From Deltaproteobacteria bacterium (GTDB taxonomy: Bacteria; Desulfobacterota; Binatia; UBA9968), in assembly GCA_016874755.1 (NCBI GenBank), contig VGTH01000030.1, forward strand, positions 1-64,000: 64,000 nt of DNA, given 5' to 3'. The notes under the pieces were generated by a model. It had not been told where the DNA came from. It was given only the letters and a program-made list of their open reading frames with translations, and made no database searches. Made by a program: the position numbers and the translations under genes. Positions 25,905 to 34,422 of the stretch are shown one piece after another (within the stretch, counting starts at the first letter, position 1; each line of letters opens with the position of its first letter).

Positions 25905-27570
25905 AAGCAAGTACTTCGCTCGATGCGGTTGAAGTACTGCGTTGCTCGGTTGCGCACTGTGCATGAAAATGAAATCCCTTATATCCCTGCGCGACAACCT
26001 CTTCGCAGATTCTCCGATACTTTCCGACACCGCCGATGTAGGGCATGAAGAGACGCGGCTTGCCGGGAATGTTGGCGCCCATGTACCAGGAGTCGGCGTA
26101 TGGGAAGAGCGTTTTGCTCGCTGCGTCTTGGACGAAGTCGACCCAGTTGTTCTCGGCGTCGAGCTCCGGCTCGATCACCTCGAAGCCATGTTCTCGCATA
26201 TGCAGCAGCGCGTCGGTAACAAAGTCGACATGCTGCTCAATGGAAGTGATCATGTTGCTTTTGACCGAAGGGCTGCCAGGTCCGGTGATGGTGAACAGGT
26301 TGGGAAAAGCCTCTGACATGATACCTAAATAGCTGCGCGGCCCGGCGCGCCATTTCTCCTTGAGCGCAAGCGCGTTGCGGCCGCGGATGTCGATCCTAAA
26401 AAGTGTCCCGGTCATGGCATCGAAACCGGTAGCAAAGATGACACTATCGAACTGGAACTCGCGGCTGTTGGCCACCAGACCGGTTGGCGTGAACCGTTCG
26501 ATACCGGCACCGCTGATGTCGACCAGCTCGACGTTGTCGCGATTGAAAGTGTTGTGATAGTCGGAGTCGACGCACAGCCGTTTGCCGCCGATGGGAAAAC
26601 TTTTCGGCGCCAGCAATTCAGCGGTCTTCGGATCCTTGACGATCGAGCGAACCTGGCTGCGGACAAATTCCGCCATGGTTTCGTTCGCCTCGTTGCTGGT
26701 CAGAATGTCGGTGAAGGACCTGAGAAACTGCAGCCCGCCGATCTCCCAACGCTTCCGATAAATGGCTTGGCGCTCCTCATCACTTACTTTGAGAGCTGCT
26801 AGGTCGTTGGGTTTACTCATGCTGCCGCTGTTGGTGTAGCGCATCTCGGCGCGCCGGGCGCGATAGTTGGCCTTCCATTCCTGCTCATACTCCGGAGTCA
26901 TCGAAAAATTCCGCGACGGTACGGAATAATGTGCTGTGCGCTGGAAAACCGTCAGGTGAGCCGCCTGCTCGGCGAGAATGGGAATGGATTGAATACCGGA
27001 AGAACCCGTGCCGATCACAGCGATGCGCTGGCCAGTGAAGTCGACTTTGCGATGCGGCCATTGACCGGTGTGGTAGGTATTGCCGCGATAGTCCGGGAGG
27101 CCAGGGATCTCCGGCGTTTGCGCGGTGGAGATGCAACCTGTCGCTATGATCAAGAAACGCGCGGAGACCCGTTCGCCCTTGTCAGTCTCGATGGCCCAGC
27201 AGCGCGCGGGTTCGTTGAAATGCGCCGCGGTGACGGTTGTGTTGAAATCGATGTGCTTACGCAGATCGAACCGGTCGGCGACGTGATTCAGGTAGGCCAA
27301 AATGTCTGGCTGAGCTGAGAATTTCTCGGGCCAGCGCCATTCCTGCTGCAGCGTTTCGTCGAAGGAATAGGAGTACTGCATGCTCTCGACGTCGCAGCGC
27401 GCGCCGGGATAGCGGTTCCAGTACCAGGTGCCGCCGACGTTGCCGCCGCGCTCGAACATCCGCGTGGAAAACCCGTGGCCGCGCAGGCGATGGAGCTGGT
27501 AGAGCCCGGCAAACCCCGCGCCGACGACCACCGCATCGACGGAATGATGAATGTTTTCAGGTTCGGACAT
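25876..27570 (-). CDS. FAD-dependent Baeyer-Villiger-type monooxygenase
   Basis: Flavoprotein of about 564 residues that inserts one oxygen atom beside a ketone using NADPH and O2. It has the FAD motif GAGFAG near residue 18, the second GTGSSG dinucleotide motif, and the BVMO fingerprint YRGNTYHTGQWP. DSWYMGANIPGKP near the C-terminus is typical of the cyclohexanone/steroid group. The final 20 or so residues (RSTSTASSEVLASSPSGRG) come from the REP-like repeat and are not family sequence. ATG 27570 gives the family N-terminus; an ATG at 27606 adds twelve residues. A remnant of a paralog is at 22441. Confidence 0.9.
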   Translation of the reverse strand: MSEPENIHHSVDAVVVGAGFAGLYQLHRLRGHGFSTRMFERGGNVGGTWYWNRYPGARCDVESMQYSYSFDETLQQEWRWPEKFSAQPDILAYLNHVADRFDLRKHIDFNTTVTAAHFNEPARCWAIETDKGERVSARFLIIATGCISTAQTPEIPGLPDYRGNTYHTGQWPHRKVDFTGQRIAVIGTGSSGIQSIPILAEQAAHLTVFQRTAHYSVPSRNFSMTPEYEQEWKANYRARRAEMRYTNSGSMSKPNDLAALKVSDEERQAIYRKRWEIGGLQFLRSFTDILTSNEANETMAEFVRSQVRSIVKDPKTAELLAPKSFPIGGKRLCVDSDYHNTFNRDNVELVDISGAGIERFTPTGLVANSREFQFDSVIFATGFDAMTGTLFRIDIRGRNALALKEKWRAGPRSYLGIMSEAFPNLFTITGPGSPSVKSNMITSIEQHVDFVTDALLHMREHGFEVIEPELDAENNWVDFVQDAASKTLFPYADSWYMGANIPGKPRLFMPYIGGVGKYRRICEEVVAQGYKGFHFHAQCATEQRSTSTASSEVLASSPSGRGLR

Positions 27571-27734
27571 CTGCCTGGGCTCTCGACGTTGGCGTCCTCC
27601 GATCATCGCGCCAACGGACTGTCTTCGTCAAGCAAAAATTACCGGCGCGTGTGCCTATGGGTTACTTGACGGACCAGTCCCAGCGTTGCTAATGACTAAA
27701 CCAGAGAGAACTGTTCCACTGGAGGTAGCTCACG

Positions 27735-28079
27735 ATGGCTTTGGTACGATGCGTGACAGAAATGGGGATGGGAGTTGACGTGCACGGGTTGAATTATACC
27801 GAGGCCGCTAAGAGAGCGGTCTTCGATGCAATTCATCATAGCAGCTTGGGTTTTCCCAAGTTGGTCGGCAAGACCGCCGACGACATGCATGTCGAAGTGA
27901 CCATCGGTGTGCCGAAGCCCGACGCAGTCGACAAGCAGGCCGTGCTCGCGACGCTGCCGCATGGCGGCGGCCGCATCAACGTCGTGCAAGGCGGGCTGCA
28001 GGTACTCAACGAGTCGGGCAAAGACGGCTGGTTGATTGCTAATGCGATTATCCTGGTAAGTATCGACGATGGGAAATAG
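27735..28079 (+). CDS. Lin0512 family protein
   Basis: A 114-residue member of the conserved Lin0512 family: MGMGVDVHGLNYTEAAKRAV at the start, VTIGVPKPDAVD in the middle and the PHGGGRINVVQGGLQ loop. The role of the family is unknown; its fold resembles small oligomeric alpha/beta proteins. GGAGG at 27720-27724 precedes ATG 27735. It is the first gene rightward of a divergent spacer with the monooxygenase and probably co-transcribed with the bicupin. Confidence 0.8.
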   Translation: MALVRCVTEMGMGVDVHGLNYTEAAKRAVFDAIHHSSLGFPKLVGKTADDMHVEVTIGVPKPDAVDKQAVLATLPHGGGRINVVQGGLQVLNESGKDGWLIANAIILVSIDDGK

Positions 28080-28090
28080 CTCCCGGCTTA

Positions 28091-28132
28091 TCTCCCGCAG
28101 AGACGCAAAGGCGCAAAGTTCGGAAAAAGGAG
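28091..28132 (+). repeat. half copy of the GCGCAAAGGCGC repeat supplying a ribosome binding site
   Basis: TCTCCCGCAGAGACGCAAAG, then GCGCAAAGTTCGG, then AAAAAGGAG. Only the left arm of the repeat is present. Its A-rich loop part gives the AAGGAG (28127-28132) used by the bicupin start at 28142. Confidence 0.6.
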
Positions 28133-28141
28133 ACTCTAAGA

Positions 28142-29293
28142 ATGGCCACGGCAAATTTTGAAGTTACCACCAACCCTTATCAGGGCGACGAGAAGCGCAA
28201 CGAGGTCAAAGCCTTTACCTACGACCACTGGATGGAGTCGGTGGGTATTCCGATTCATCGCGGCTTTTTCATCCAAGATTTGCGCACGGTGGAGCTTGGT
28301 TGGTGGGACGAGCGGCAATGCAATGCGGCGTTTATTCAGCTCACCGGGCAGGAGGGCATTACTTCGGCGATCGTTATGGAGATCGCGCCGGGAAAATCGC
28401 TGCCACCGGTGAAGTTTGCGCTTGACGAAATCGTTTACGTGCTGCAGGGGCGCGGCATCAGCACGGTTTGGCGCGCCGACAATATGCCGAAGAAAACTTT
28501 TGAATGGCAAGATCGCAGCCTGTTCCACGTGCCGTCTAACTGCTATTTGCAGATGACCAACATGCGCGGCGATAAGCCGGTGCGCATCCTGCGCTATAGT
28601 TATCTGCCGTTGGCGACGTCGCTGGTGACGGAGCCGCAATTCTATTTCAACAATCCTTTCGTGAGTGCCGGCGCCTCGGCGCCCGAAGCGGAGACCTATT
28701 CGGAGGCCAAGCTGGTCGAGAACGGCGACCCAGCGCTGGCCTGGGGCAGCAGCCGCGTCTATTGGTATGGTAATTTTTTCCCCGACATGGCCGCCTGGGA
28801 TAAATTGACGACCAACTCACGCGGCGGCATGAGCGTCATTATCATGTTTCCCAACTCAGAGATGTCCTGCCACATGTCGGTGTTTCCGACGCGCACGTAC
28901 AAGAAAGCCCATCGCCATGGCCCGGGGCGCGTGATCGTCATTCCGGCAGGTGAAGGCTACTCGGTGCTGTGGGAAGAGGGCCAAGAAAAAATCGTCGCGC
29001 CCTGGCACGAGGGCAGCATGTTCGTGCCGCCCAACAAATGGTTCCACCAACACTTCAACGCCGGCGGCACGCCGGCGCGTTATCTGGCGCTGCATCCGCC
29101 GCGGCAGTTTCGCGGCCACGCCGAGAAGATCGAAGACCGCGCCAAGGACATGATCGAATATATTGACGAGGATCCGTGGATTCGCCAGAAGTTCGAAGGC
29201 GAGTTGGGCAAGCGCGGCTTGAGCACGCTGATGCCGCCCGAGGCCTACACCGTCAAAAGTTACGAATGGCACCCGGGGAAGAAGTCGTTGTAG
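28142..29293 (+). CDS. bicupin protein, paralog A
   Basis: A 383-residue protein with two cupin domains. The first barrel (about 60-160) has PPVKFALDEIVYVLQGRG; the second (about 240-330) has KAHRHGPGRVIVIPAGEG and FHQHFNAGGTPARYLAL. Histidines in the second barrel could hold a metal; the first lacks the usual HxH, so probably only one site is active. It resembles gentisate-dioxygenase-like bicupins of unknown function. A clear paralog is at 32268-33401, sharing WFHQHFN, the HPP/YGS region and the EDPWIRQKFE/EDPYIRKHYE tail. Convergent with the AsmA gene. Confidence 0.75.
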   Translation: MATANFEVTTNPYQGDEKRNEVKAFTYDHWMESVGIPIHRGFFIQDLRTVELGWWDERQCNAAFIQLTGQEGITSAIVMEIAPGKSLPPVKFALDEIVYVLQGRGISTVWRADNMPKKTFEWQDRSLFHVPSNCYLQMTNMRGDKPVRILRYSYLPLATSLVTEPQFYFNNPFVSAGASAPEAETYSEAKLVENGDPALAWGSSRVYWYGNFFPDMAAWDKLTTNSRGGMSVIIMFPNSEMSCHMSVFPTRTYKKAHRHGPGRVIVIPAGEGYSVLWEEGQEKIVAPWHEGSMFVPPNKWFHQHFNAGGTPARYLALHPPRQFRGHAEKIEDRAKDMIEYIDEDPWIRQKFEGELGKRGLSTLMPPEAYTVKSYEWHPGKKSL

Positions 29294-29301
29294 GCGGCGC
29301 G

Positions 29302-30816
29302 TTATCTGAAGAATTTTTTCAGGAAAGTGCCGAGCCGCTTCTCGACGGCTTGTGCCGGCGTGTTTTGGGCGACTTTGGTCATGTCGACGTCGACGTTGGG
29401 GTTTTCCAACGGACCGCGCACTTTAAGCGGCACGACTAATTGGCCCTGGGCATTCTTGAATAACGCCGCGGTGCGGCCGCGGATGTTGCGCGCTGCCGGC
29501 GTCGCGAGCAGTTTGGTCTCCAGCACCATGTCAAGTGTGGGTTGATCGAGCGTCAGGGTGCCGTTGCCGTTCACTTCCACTTGCGTGTTGGTCAAGGAAA
29601 TTCTCTTGAAATCGGCGCTGCCGCCGGCGATGGCAAACTCACTCTCAAGATTCTTGAAGGTGGTGGCTTGCTTTCCCTGTTCTTTAGAAAGACCGATCAA
29701 CCCCGTGGCCTGCTGAACTTTCTTGATCAGATTCACGTTGGTCAGCTCGCCATCGCGGGCGGCCACTTTGCCGTTGCCTTGTAGGCGGCGCGTCGCGGAA
29801 CCGGCTCCGAGCGGCAGCTTGATCGTGACGTCGCCGGTCAGGTTGCCCTTGAGAGCGCGCTTGCCATTGACTTTGACGTCGATCAAATGGCCGCGCGCTT
29901 CGGTGACCAGTTGGTTCGACGGACCGCTCACCGACAGCGCAAGGCTCATGGGACCGGAGACTTCCGTCGCTTTGGGCGCCAAGCCGAACACGGAGAGCAG
30001 CTCGAACACCGGCTTGGCGTCGATGCGCTCGCTATGCGATTTCAAATTCACCCGCGGCGTCGTCGAAAGATGGCTGACGTTGCCTTCGATGGGTAACTGT
30101 AGGTCGAGTACTTTCAAACGATTGTTAGTGAAAGTCAGCGTCGCCTGATCTTCGCGGTAGTCGAGCTGTCCCTCCAGCGTTACGCGCCGCAAGCCGGGGT
30201 AGTTGAACGCGGCCCGGTAAGGAAACGGCTGATCTTCGGCATACTCTTCCAAAGAAAGTTCAATGTTGTCGATGCGCACCGGCTTTTGCCCGACGGTCTG
30301 CAAATTCAACTGGCCGTTGTCGATGCGCATGCGCACCGGCAGCACCAAGGGAATATATGTCCCCTCGGCGGGTTTGCTCGGCGCCGCTTTGGCCTTGCGC
30401 GGGGCGCTCTTGGCGACCGGAAGTTTCTTGCCGGCCAAGTCGGCATAGTTGAAGCTGCCATCGGCGCGCTTGAGCAGATTGATCGTCGGGTTTTTGAGAA
30501 CCAACTCGGTGACTTCGAAGCGGCCGCGGATGAGCGGCCAAAGCCGCAAGCGCAGCTGCAGCTGATCGGTGGCAAAGAACGTGTTGTTGGGAAACGCCGG
30601 ACCGTCGGAGACTTTCAGATTGGCGAGCCGTATCGACGGCGCGGGAACCAAGCCAAGCCGCACTTCGCCAACCTCGACGCGCCGCCCGAGGGCGTCTTCC
30701 ACAAGTGGCAGATAGGTGTTTTTGAAAACGCCGAGGTCGACAAATAAGGGAACCGCCAGAACGATTCCAGCCAGTGAAACAAACAGGGCCAGGCCGATCC
30801 ACCAAGCTTTCTTCAT
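29302..30816 (-). CDS. AsmA family envelope protein
   Basis: A 504-residue AsmA-like protein with one N-terminal membrane helix (WWIGLALFVSLAGIVLAVPLF) and a long beta-strand-rich periplasmic part. It has the AsmA beginning DALGRRVEVGEVRL and the late RGRTAALFKNAQGQLVVPLKVRGPLENPNVDVD segment. AsmA-like proteins are linked to phospholipid transport between membranes. The start at 30816 removes a poorly conserved 18-codon extension. Its stop lies nine bases from that of the convergent bicupin gene. Confidence 0.88.
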   Translation of the reverse strand: MKKAWWIGLALFVSLAGIVLAVPLFVDLGVFKNTYLPLVEDALGRRVEVGEVRLGLVPAPSIRLANLKVSDGPAFPNNTFFATDQLQLRLRLWPLIRGRFEVTELVLKNPTINLLKRADGSFNYADLAGKKLPVAKSAPRKAKAAPSKPAEGTYIPLVLPVRMRIDNGQLNLQTVGQKPVRIDNIELSLEEYAEDQPFPYRAAFNYPGLRRVTLEGQLDYREDQATLTFTNNRLKVLDLQLPIEGNVSHLSTTPRVNLKSHSERIDAKPVFELLSVFGLAPKATEVSGPMSLALSVSGPSNQLVTEARGHLIDVKVNGKRALKGNLTGDVTIKLPLGAGSATRRLQGNGKVAARDGELTNVNLIKKVQQATGLIGLSKEQGKQATTFKNLESEFAIAGGSADFKRISLTNTQVEVNGNGTLTLDQPTLDMVLETKLLATPAARNIRGRTAALFKNAQGQLVVPLKVRGPLENPNVDVDMTKVAQNTPAQAVEKRLGTFLKKFFR

Positions 30817-30977
30817 CGGCGCGCGCTCCGGCGTAGTTGCAACCAAGGGGCATGAGCGACAGGGAGCCAAGCCTGTGTCATGTCGTGAACCATGGCTATT
30901 AAAGTGTATATCCCCGGCCAGGGGGTTGCAATGTTAGAGTCAAATGCGAGCGCGAACCCCTGCGATAGGCAGCGAGC

Positions 30978-31127
30978 TCAACGCGCCAACATCACGCCGA
31001 AAAGGAATCGTGGCTGATTGAAGATTCCAAGCAAGATCACCCCGATCCCATAGCGCCGCAGCGCCGCCTTTGCCTCGATTCCAAGCCGTTTGATGAGTTC
31101 GGTCGCTTGGTGCTCTGTCAAACTCAT
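30978..31127 (-). CDS. small hydrophobic-segment protein downstream of Bug gene
   Basis: A 49-codon frame starting MSLTEHQATELIKRLGIEAK has an amphipathic helix followed by a hydrophobic stretch (YGIGVILLGIFNQPRFLFGV). It starts 14 bases after the stop of the binding-protein gene on the same strand, with no clear ribosome binding site, so translation would depend on coupling. It could be a tiny membrane protein or a truncated gene. Codon pattern looks coding, but I do not recognise it. Confidence 0.4.
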   Translation of the reverse strand: MSLTEHQATELIKRLGIEAKAALRRYGIGVILLGIFNQPRFLFGVMLAR

Positions 31128-31141
31128 AGGAGCGGTGCGTC

Positions 31142-32197
31142 TTATTCGGACAATTTTTTGACGCGTTCGACGACGTCTTTGGGCTGCCCCATGACATCGC
31201 GTATCTGTGCTTCAACTTCTGTGCCGCTCAGGATTTCGAGATCGAGACGGCTTTTCTTGGCCTCTTCGATGACCGCGGGATCTTTGAGCGTTTTGGCGAT
31301 CGCCTCGCGCAGCAGCGCGACGCGATCGGCCGGCGTGCCGGGAGTCGTCATGATCGGTCGGCCCAACGTCGCCGACACCAGCATGGCGCGCGCCACGCTG
31401 CGGCTGAAGTTGGACGTCTTGCGTTTGTCCATGAGTTCGAGCAGTGTCGGCGCGTCGAGGAGGCGCGGGTCCTTCTTGTTTTCGGTTTGCACGATGTGGC
31501 GGTCGAAGCCGGTCTTGTGCCAGGTAAAATAGGGCTCGCGCGCAAAGTGCGTGGTGATGCCGTTGCCGCGGCATTGGATTTCGCCTTTCTCCAGGGCGAG
31601 ATCGATCTCGACGCCGCCCGGGTAGCCGCGCACTTCTTGGAGTTTGGCGCCCAGAGTCTCTTCTAGAATAGCGGCGAGGATCGAGGTCAAATCCGAGGTG
31701 CCGGTGGCGCCGCACTTGGGCGCCTCTTTGGCGTTCATGATGTCTTCAATCGATTTCCACGGCGCGTCCGCCCTCATGTAGAGCACGAGATCGCGCTGGT
31801 CGACGCTGCCGAGCCAGTGGAGCTTGCGCACGTCGAAGGTCGCTTCTTTGCGGCCGAGCATTTGATCGAGATAGATGCCGCTGCCGGGCATGCCGAGGGT
31901 GAGGCCGTCCGGTTTGGCAACGCCGTAGACGTAATTGGTCGATGTCAGCGAGCCGGCGCCGGGCATGTTTTGCACGAGAATGTTCGGATTGCCAGGGAGA
32001 TAGCGCCCCATGTGGCGCGCCAGCAGCTGCGCGTATTGATCGTAGAGGCCGCCGGAAGTGAAGCCGACGATGATGCGAATAGTTTTGTCTTTGTAGAAGG
32101 GGGCTGTTTGCGCCGCCAGTGATGTCGCGGCGCCGAGTTGTAACAAAGCCAGGGCGATGGCGAGCGCAAAACGATGAATTCGCGGATTCTTGATCAT
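31142..32197 (-). CDS. Bug/TctC-type tripartite tricarboxylate binding protein
   Basis: Periplasmic receptor of 351 residues in the Bug family. A signal peptide (FALAIALALLQLGAATSLAAQ) leads to YKDKTIRIIVGFTSGGLYDQYAQLLARHMGRY and IPGNP-like LPGNPNILVQNMPGAGS, the family core that binds carboxylates through water and backbone contacts. TctA and TctB membrane partners are absent here, as is common for this family. GAGGGG precedes ATG 32197. The bicupin gene lies upstream on the same strand, 70 bases away. Confidence 0.9.
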   Translation of the reverse strand: MIKNPRIHRFALAIALALLQLGAATSLAAQTAPFYKDKTIRIIVGFTSGGLYDQYAQLLARHMGRYLPGNPNILVQNMPGAGSLTSTNYVYGVAKPDGLTLGMPGSGIYLDQMLGRKEATFDVRKLHWLGSVDQRDLVLYMRADAPWKSIEDIMNAKEAPKCGATGTSDLTSILAAILEETLGAKLQEVRGYPGGVEIDLALEKGEIQCRGNGITTHFAREPYFTWHKTGFDRHIVQTENKKDPRLLDAPTLLELMDKRKTSNFSRSVARAMLVSATLGRPIMTTPGTPADRVALLREAIAKTLKDPAVIEEAKKSRLDLEILSGTEVEAQIRDVMGQPKDVVERVKKLSE

Positions 32198-32224
32198 ATG
32201 GATTCCCCTCAAAATACTGGCGCA

Positions 32225-32256
32225 CCGTTCAAACCGCGGTTGAACGGTTTGAACGG
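32225..32256. promoter_or_regulatory. perfect 12-base inverted repeat between bicupin and Bug genes
   Basis: CCGTTCAAACCG (32225-32236) and CGGTTTGAACGG (32245-32256) are exact complements with an 8-base loop that itself contains part of a competing partner (TTGAACGG, 32240-32247). There is no T-run after it on the transcribed strand, so it may be an RNA processing or stability hairpin or an operator, not a terminator. Confidence 0.5.
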
Positions 32257-32267
32257 CTGGAACCTGG

Positions 32268-33401
32268 TCACGATGGGAGCGCCGGCATCTGCGATTTCAC
32301 GCCCCGTTTGGCGCATTCGTCTTCGTAGTGCTTGCGAATGTAGGGGTCTTCGTCGGCGTACTCGATCAGCGTGCCGCCTTGTTTGACATCGATATAGACG
32401 CCGTCTTCGCTGCGTTTGTCGGCGATTTTAAAACCGATGGGATGGATGCGGCTGCCGTAGCGCAAAGCTAAATGGCGCGCCGGCTCGGCGCCGGTGTTGA
32501 AGTGTTGATGAAACCAGCCGCCGCCGGGGCAGTAGACGCTGCCGGCTTTCCATTTTACTTCGACGACATCGTCGCCGCGGCTCGCTGCGAACGGGTGCGT
32601 GCCTAGTTCTTTGTTCCACAGCAGGACGTAGCCCGATGATTGCAAGCCAAGCAGAATCGCACCGGCGCCGTGGTAGTGCGCTTTGTGATAGCGCGCCGCC
32701 GGCCAGGTGGCGAGATGGCCGATCAAACTATTGCCGGAGATTTCAAACTGGGTGATGCCGACGCCGGCGCCTTTGACTTCGCGCTTGTCGACGTTGGCGG
32801 TCTGAATGTCGGCGATGAAGTTGGTCTCCCAAATATGCTGCATGCCTTGTTCATAGCGTTTCAGCCCTTGATTAAAATATTCGTCGCCGCCCGAGTAGCG
32901 ATCGGTGAAGTTGTAGGGGCAGTTAAAAATAAACTCTTCGTTGTGAATGATGTCGAAGGCCAGCGGCGCGTTGGTGACGGCCAAAAACTTCACCGGTGTG
33001 CGTGCGCCGTTGATCAGGCGATGCCAGGTGTTCATCGGCGGTGCGAACAGACTCCAGGGTCCCCATTCGAAGGCCTGCTTCTTGCCGCCGTCTTGCCAGA
33101 CTTCGGTGGCGCCGTTGCCTTCGAGTATGACGATGACTTCTTCGTAGAAATGTTTCTCCGGACTAAGCGCGCCGCCAGCGGGAATCTCGCCGACGTACAT
33201 GCCGGTGACCCCTTCCATGCCATAAAGGTTCAAAAACGCCGCCTTGCCGCCGGTGCGCTGCCACGGCGCGGTAGCGACCTCACGGACGTCTTCGATGCCA
33301 AAGCCGTCAACGACGGGAATGCCTTGCTTTCTCATCCACTTGAAATAGGTCGTTTTCTCAAACGCCGCCATCAACATTTTGATCCGTTCATCGTTGGCCA
33401 T
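32268..33401 (-). CDS. bicupin protein, paralog B
   Basis: A 377-residue two-barrel cupin, paralogous to the protein at 28142-29293. The first barrel has GALSPEKHFYEEVIVILEGN; the second has HKAHYHGAGAILLGLQSSG and GGWFHQHFNTGAEPARHLAL, giving a His-rich site in the second barrel. The start at 33401 follows AGAGAGG. It probably shares a transcript with the Bug-type binding protein downstream. Cupins of this kind often cleave aromatic or phenolic acids with O2, but the function here is not assignable. Confidence 0.75.
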   Translation of the reverse strand: MANDERIKMLMAAFEKTTYFKWMRKQGIPVVDGFGIEDVREVATAPWQRTGGKAAFLNLYGMEGVTGMYVGEIPAGGALSPEKHFYEEVIVILEGNGATEVWQDGGKKQAFEWGPWSLFAPPMNTWHRLINGARTPVKFLAVTNAPLAFDIIHNEEFIFNCPYNFTDRYSGGDEYFNQGLKRYEQGMQHIWETNFIADIQTANVDKREVKGAGVGITQFEISGNSLIGHLATWPAARYHKAHYHGAGAILLGLQSSGYVLLWNKELGTHPFAASRGDDVVEVKWKAGSVYCPGGGWFHQHFNTGAEPARHLALRYGSRIHPIGFKIADKRSEDGVYIDVKQGGTLIEYADEDPYIRKHYEDECAKRGVKSQMPALPS

Positions 33402-33477
33402 TGGAAAAAATCCTCTCTGAACCGACAAATTGAGCGAGATGTATCACAATCGCGCGATTTTTTGGAAAATTTCATTG

Positions 33478-33560
33478 CACCAAGAAGGCACGAAGAACAC
33501 GAAGTTCGGAGAAGAAGATTTTCTTTTTCTTCCCTTCGTGACCTTCGTGTCTTCGTGGTG
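33478..33560. repeat. hairpin repeat, CACGAAG/CTTCGTG family, copy 1
   Basis: Left arm CACCAAGAAGGCACGAAGAA then CACGAAG, A/T-rich loop, right arm CTTCGTGACCTTCGTGTCTT then CGTGGTG. The arms carry 8-9 base periodic units and fold back on each other. It lies between two leftward genes. Further copies are at 36509-36594 and 58391-58455. Confidence 0.8.
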
Positions 33561-33570
33561 AGTTGTCTTG

Positions 33571-34422
33571 TCAGATTCCCATATTATCTTCCGGCTTGCC
33601 GCGCCGTTCTTTATCGCGCGGAATGCCGCGCCAGTCGCTGCCCGACATCCAGAACTCCGTCAGGCTGCCAAACGTGCCGAGGGGAATCGCAATTGCCATG
33701 ATGAAATACCAGGCGCCGTTGCTGATCGGCCCGAGCATGGCCATCAATGTGATGACAAGCTTTGCCGTGGCGCCGCCGAAGACCGAACCCATCAGTAGAC
33801 GCAGGCGGCGCTCGACGCCGTATTGGGTGGCGTAAACGCCCCAAAGCCCGCCGATGAAGAAAGCCAAGAAGGGGCCGAGGAAGACGGCAAAGATCGGACC
33901 GGCGCCGGCGCCGCGCAGTGACGCCGCTTCGAGTTTTTCTTCGTCGGAAACCGCATCGCCGCGCAGGAGCCGAAACAGATAATGCACCGCGCCATGAATG
34001 CCCAGGTCCGGCCGCAAGCCGTCGGCATACATGACGTACTGGGCGCGCAGTTTTTCGCTGGTTCTTGGTTGTGGCAATAAACTGTGCAGCGCCGTGCCGG
34101 CGTGCAAGCTAACGAGATGTTCTTGGCGCGCGACCACGAACAAGAGGGTCGCCTGCCTCTCGTCATCGCTCAAAGGCAGCTTGGCAAAGGCGGTGCGCGC
34201 GAGGTCGTTAACGTCGTGGCCGTCCAGCTTCTTGACGGTAAGGACGACGACTTGCTTGGCTGTTTCAGTTTTGAAGCGATGTAAGCGCGTGTTGAGATCT
34301 TCAATGCTTGCCGGCGGAAAAAGCCCGGCGAGATCATTGACCGAGGTGTTGAGAGCCGGCAGCTCCACCGCTCGTGCATAGCCGCAAAAAGCAAAGCAGA
34401 GCAGCAGAAAGAAAATTTTCAT
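33571..34422 (-). CDS. TPM-domain (YgcG-like) membrane protein
   Basis: A 283-residue envelope protein. A signal peptide (FFLLLCFAFCGYARA) is followed by the TPM/Psb32-type domain (VNDLAGLFPPASIEDLNTRL, then QVVVLTVKKL and DDERQATLLFVVARQEH), about residues 20-150. Two C-terminal membrane segments sit near 175-200 and 215-240. TPM proteins are linked to membrane protein assembly or repair. It overlaps the ferritin-like gene upstream by four bases, indicating an operon. Confidence 0.82.
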   Translation of the reverse strand: MKIFFLLLCFAFCGYARAVELPALNTSVNDLAGLFPPASIEDLNTRLHRFKTETAKQVVVLTVKKLDGHDVNDLARTAFAKLPLSDDERQATLLFVVARQEHLVSLHAGTALHSLLPQPRTSEKLRAQYVMYADGLRPDLGIHGAVHYLFRLLRGDAVSDEEKLEAASLRGAGAGPIFAVFLGPFLAFFIGGLWGVYATQYGVERRLRLLMGSVFGGATAKLVITLMAMLGPISNGAWYFIMAIAIPLGTFGSLTEFWMSGSDWRGIPRDKERRGKPEDNMGI

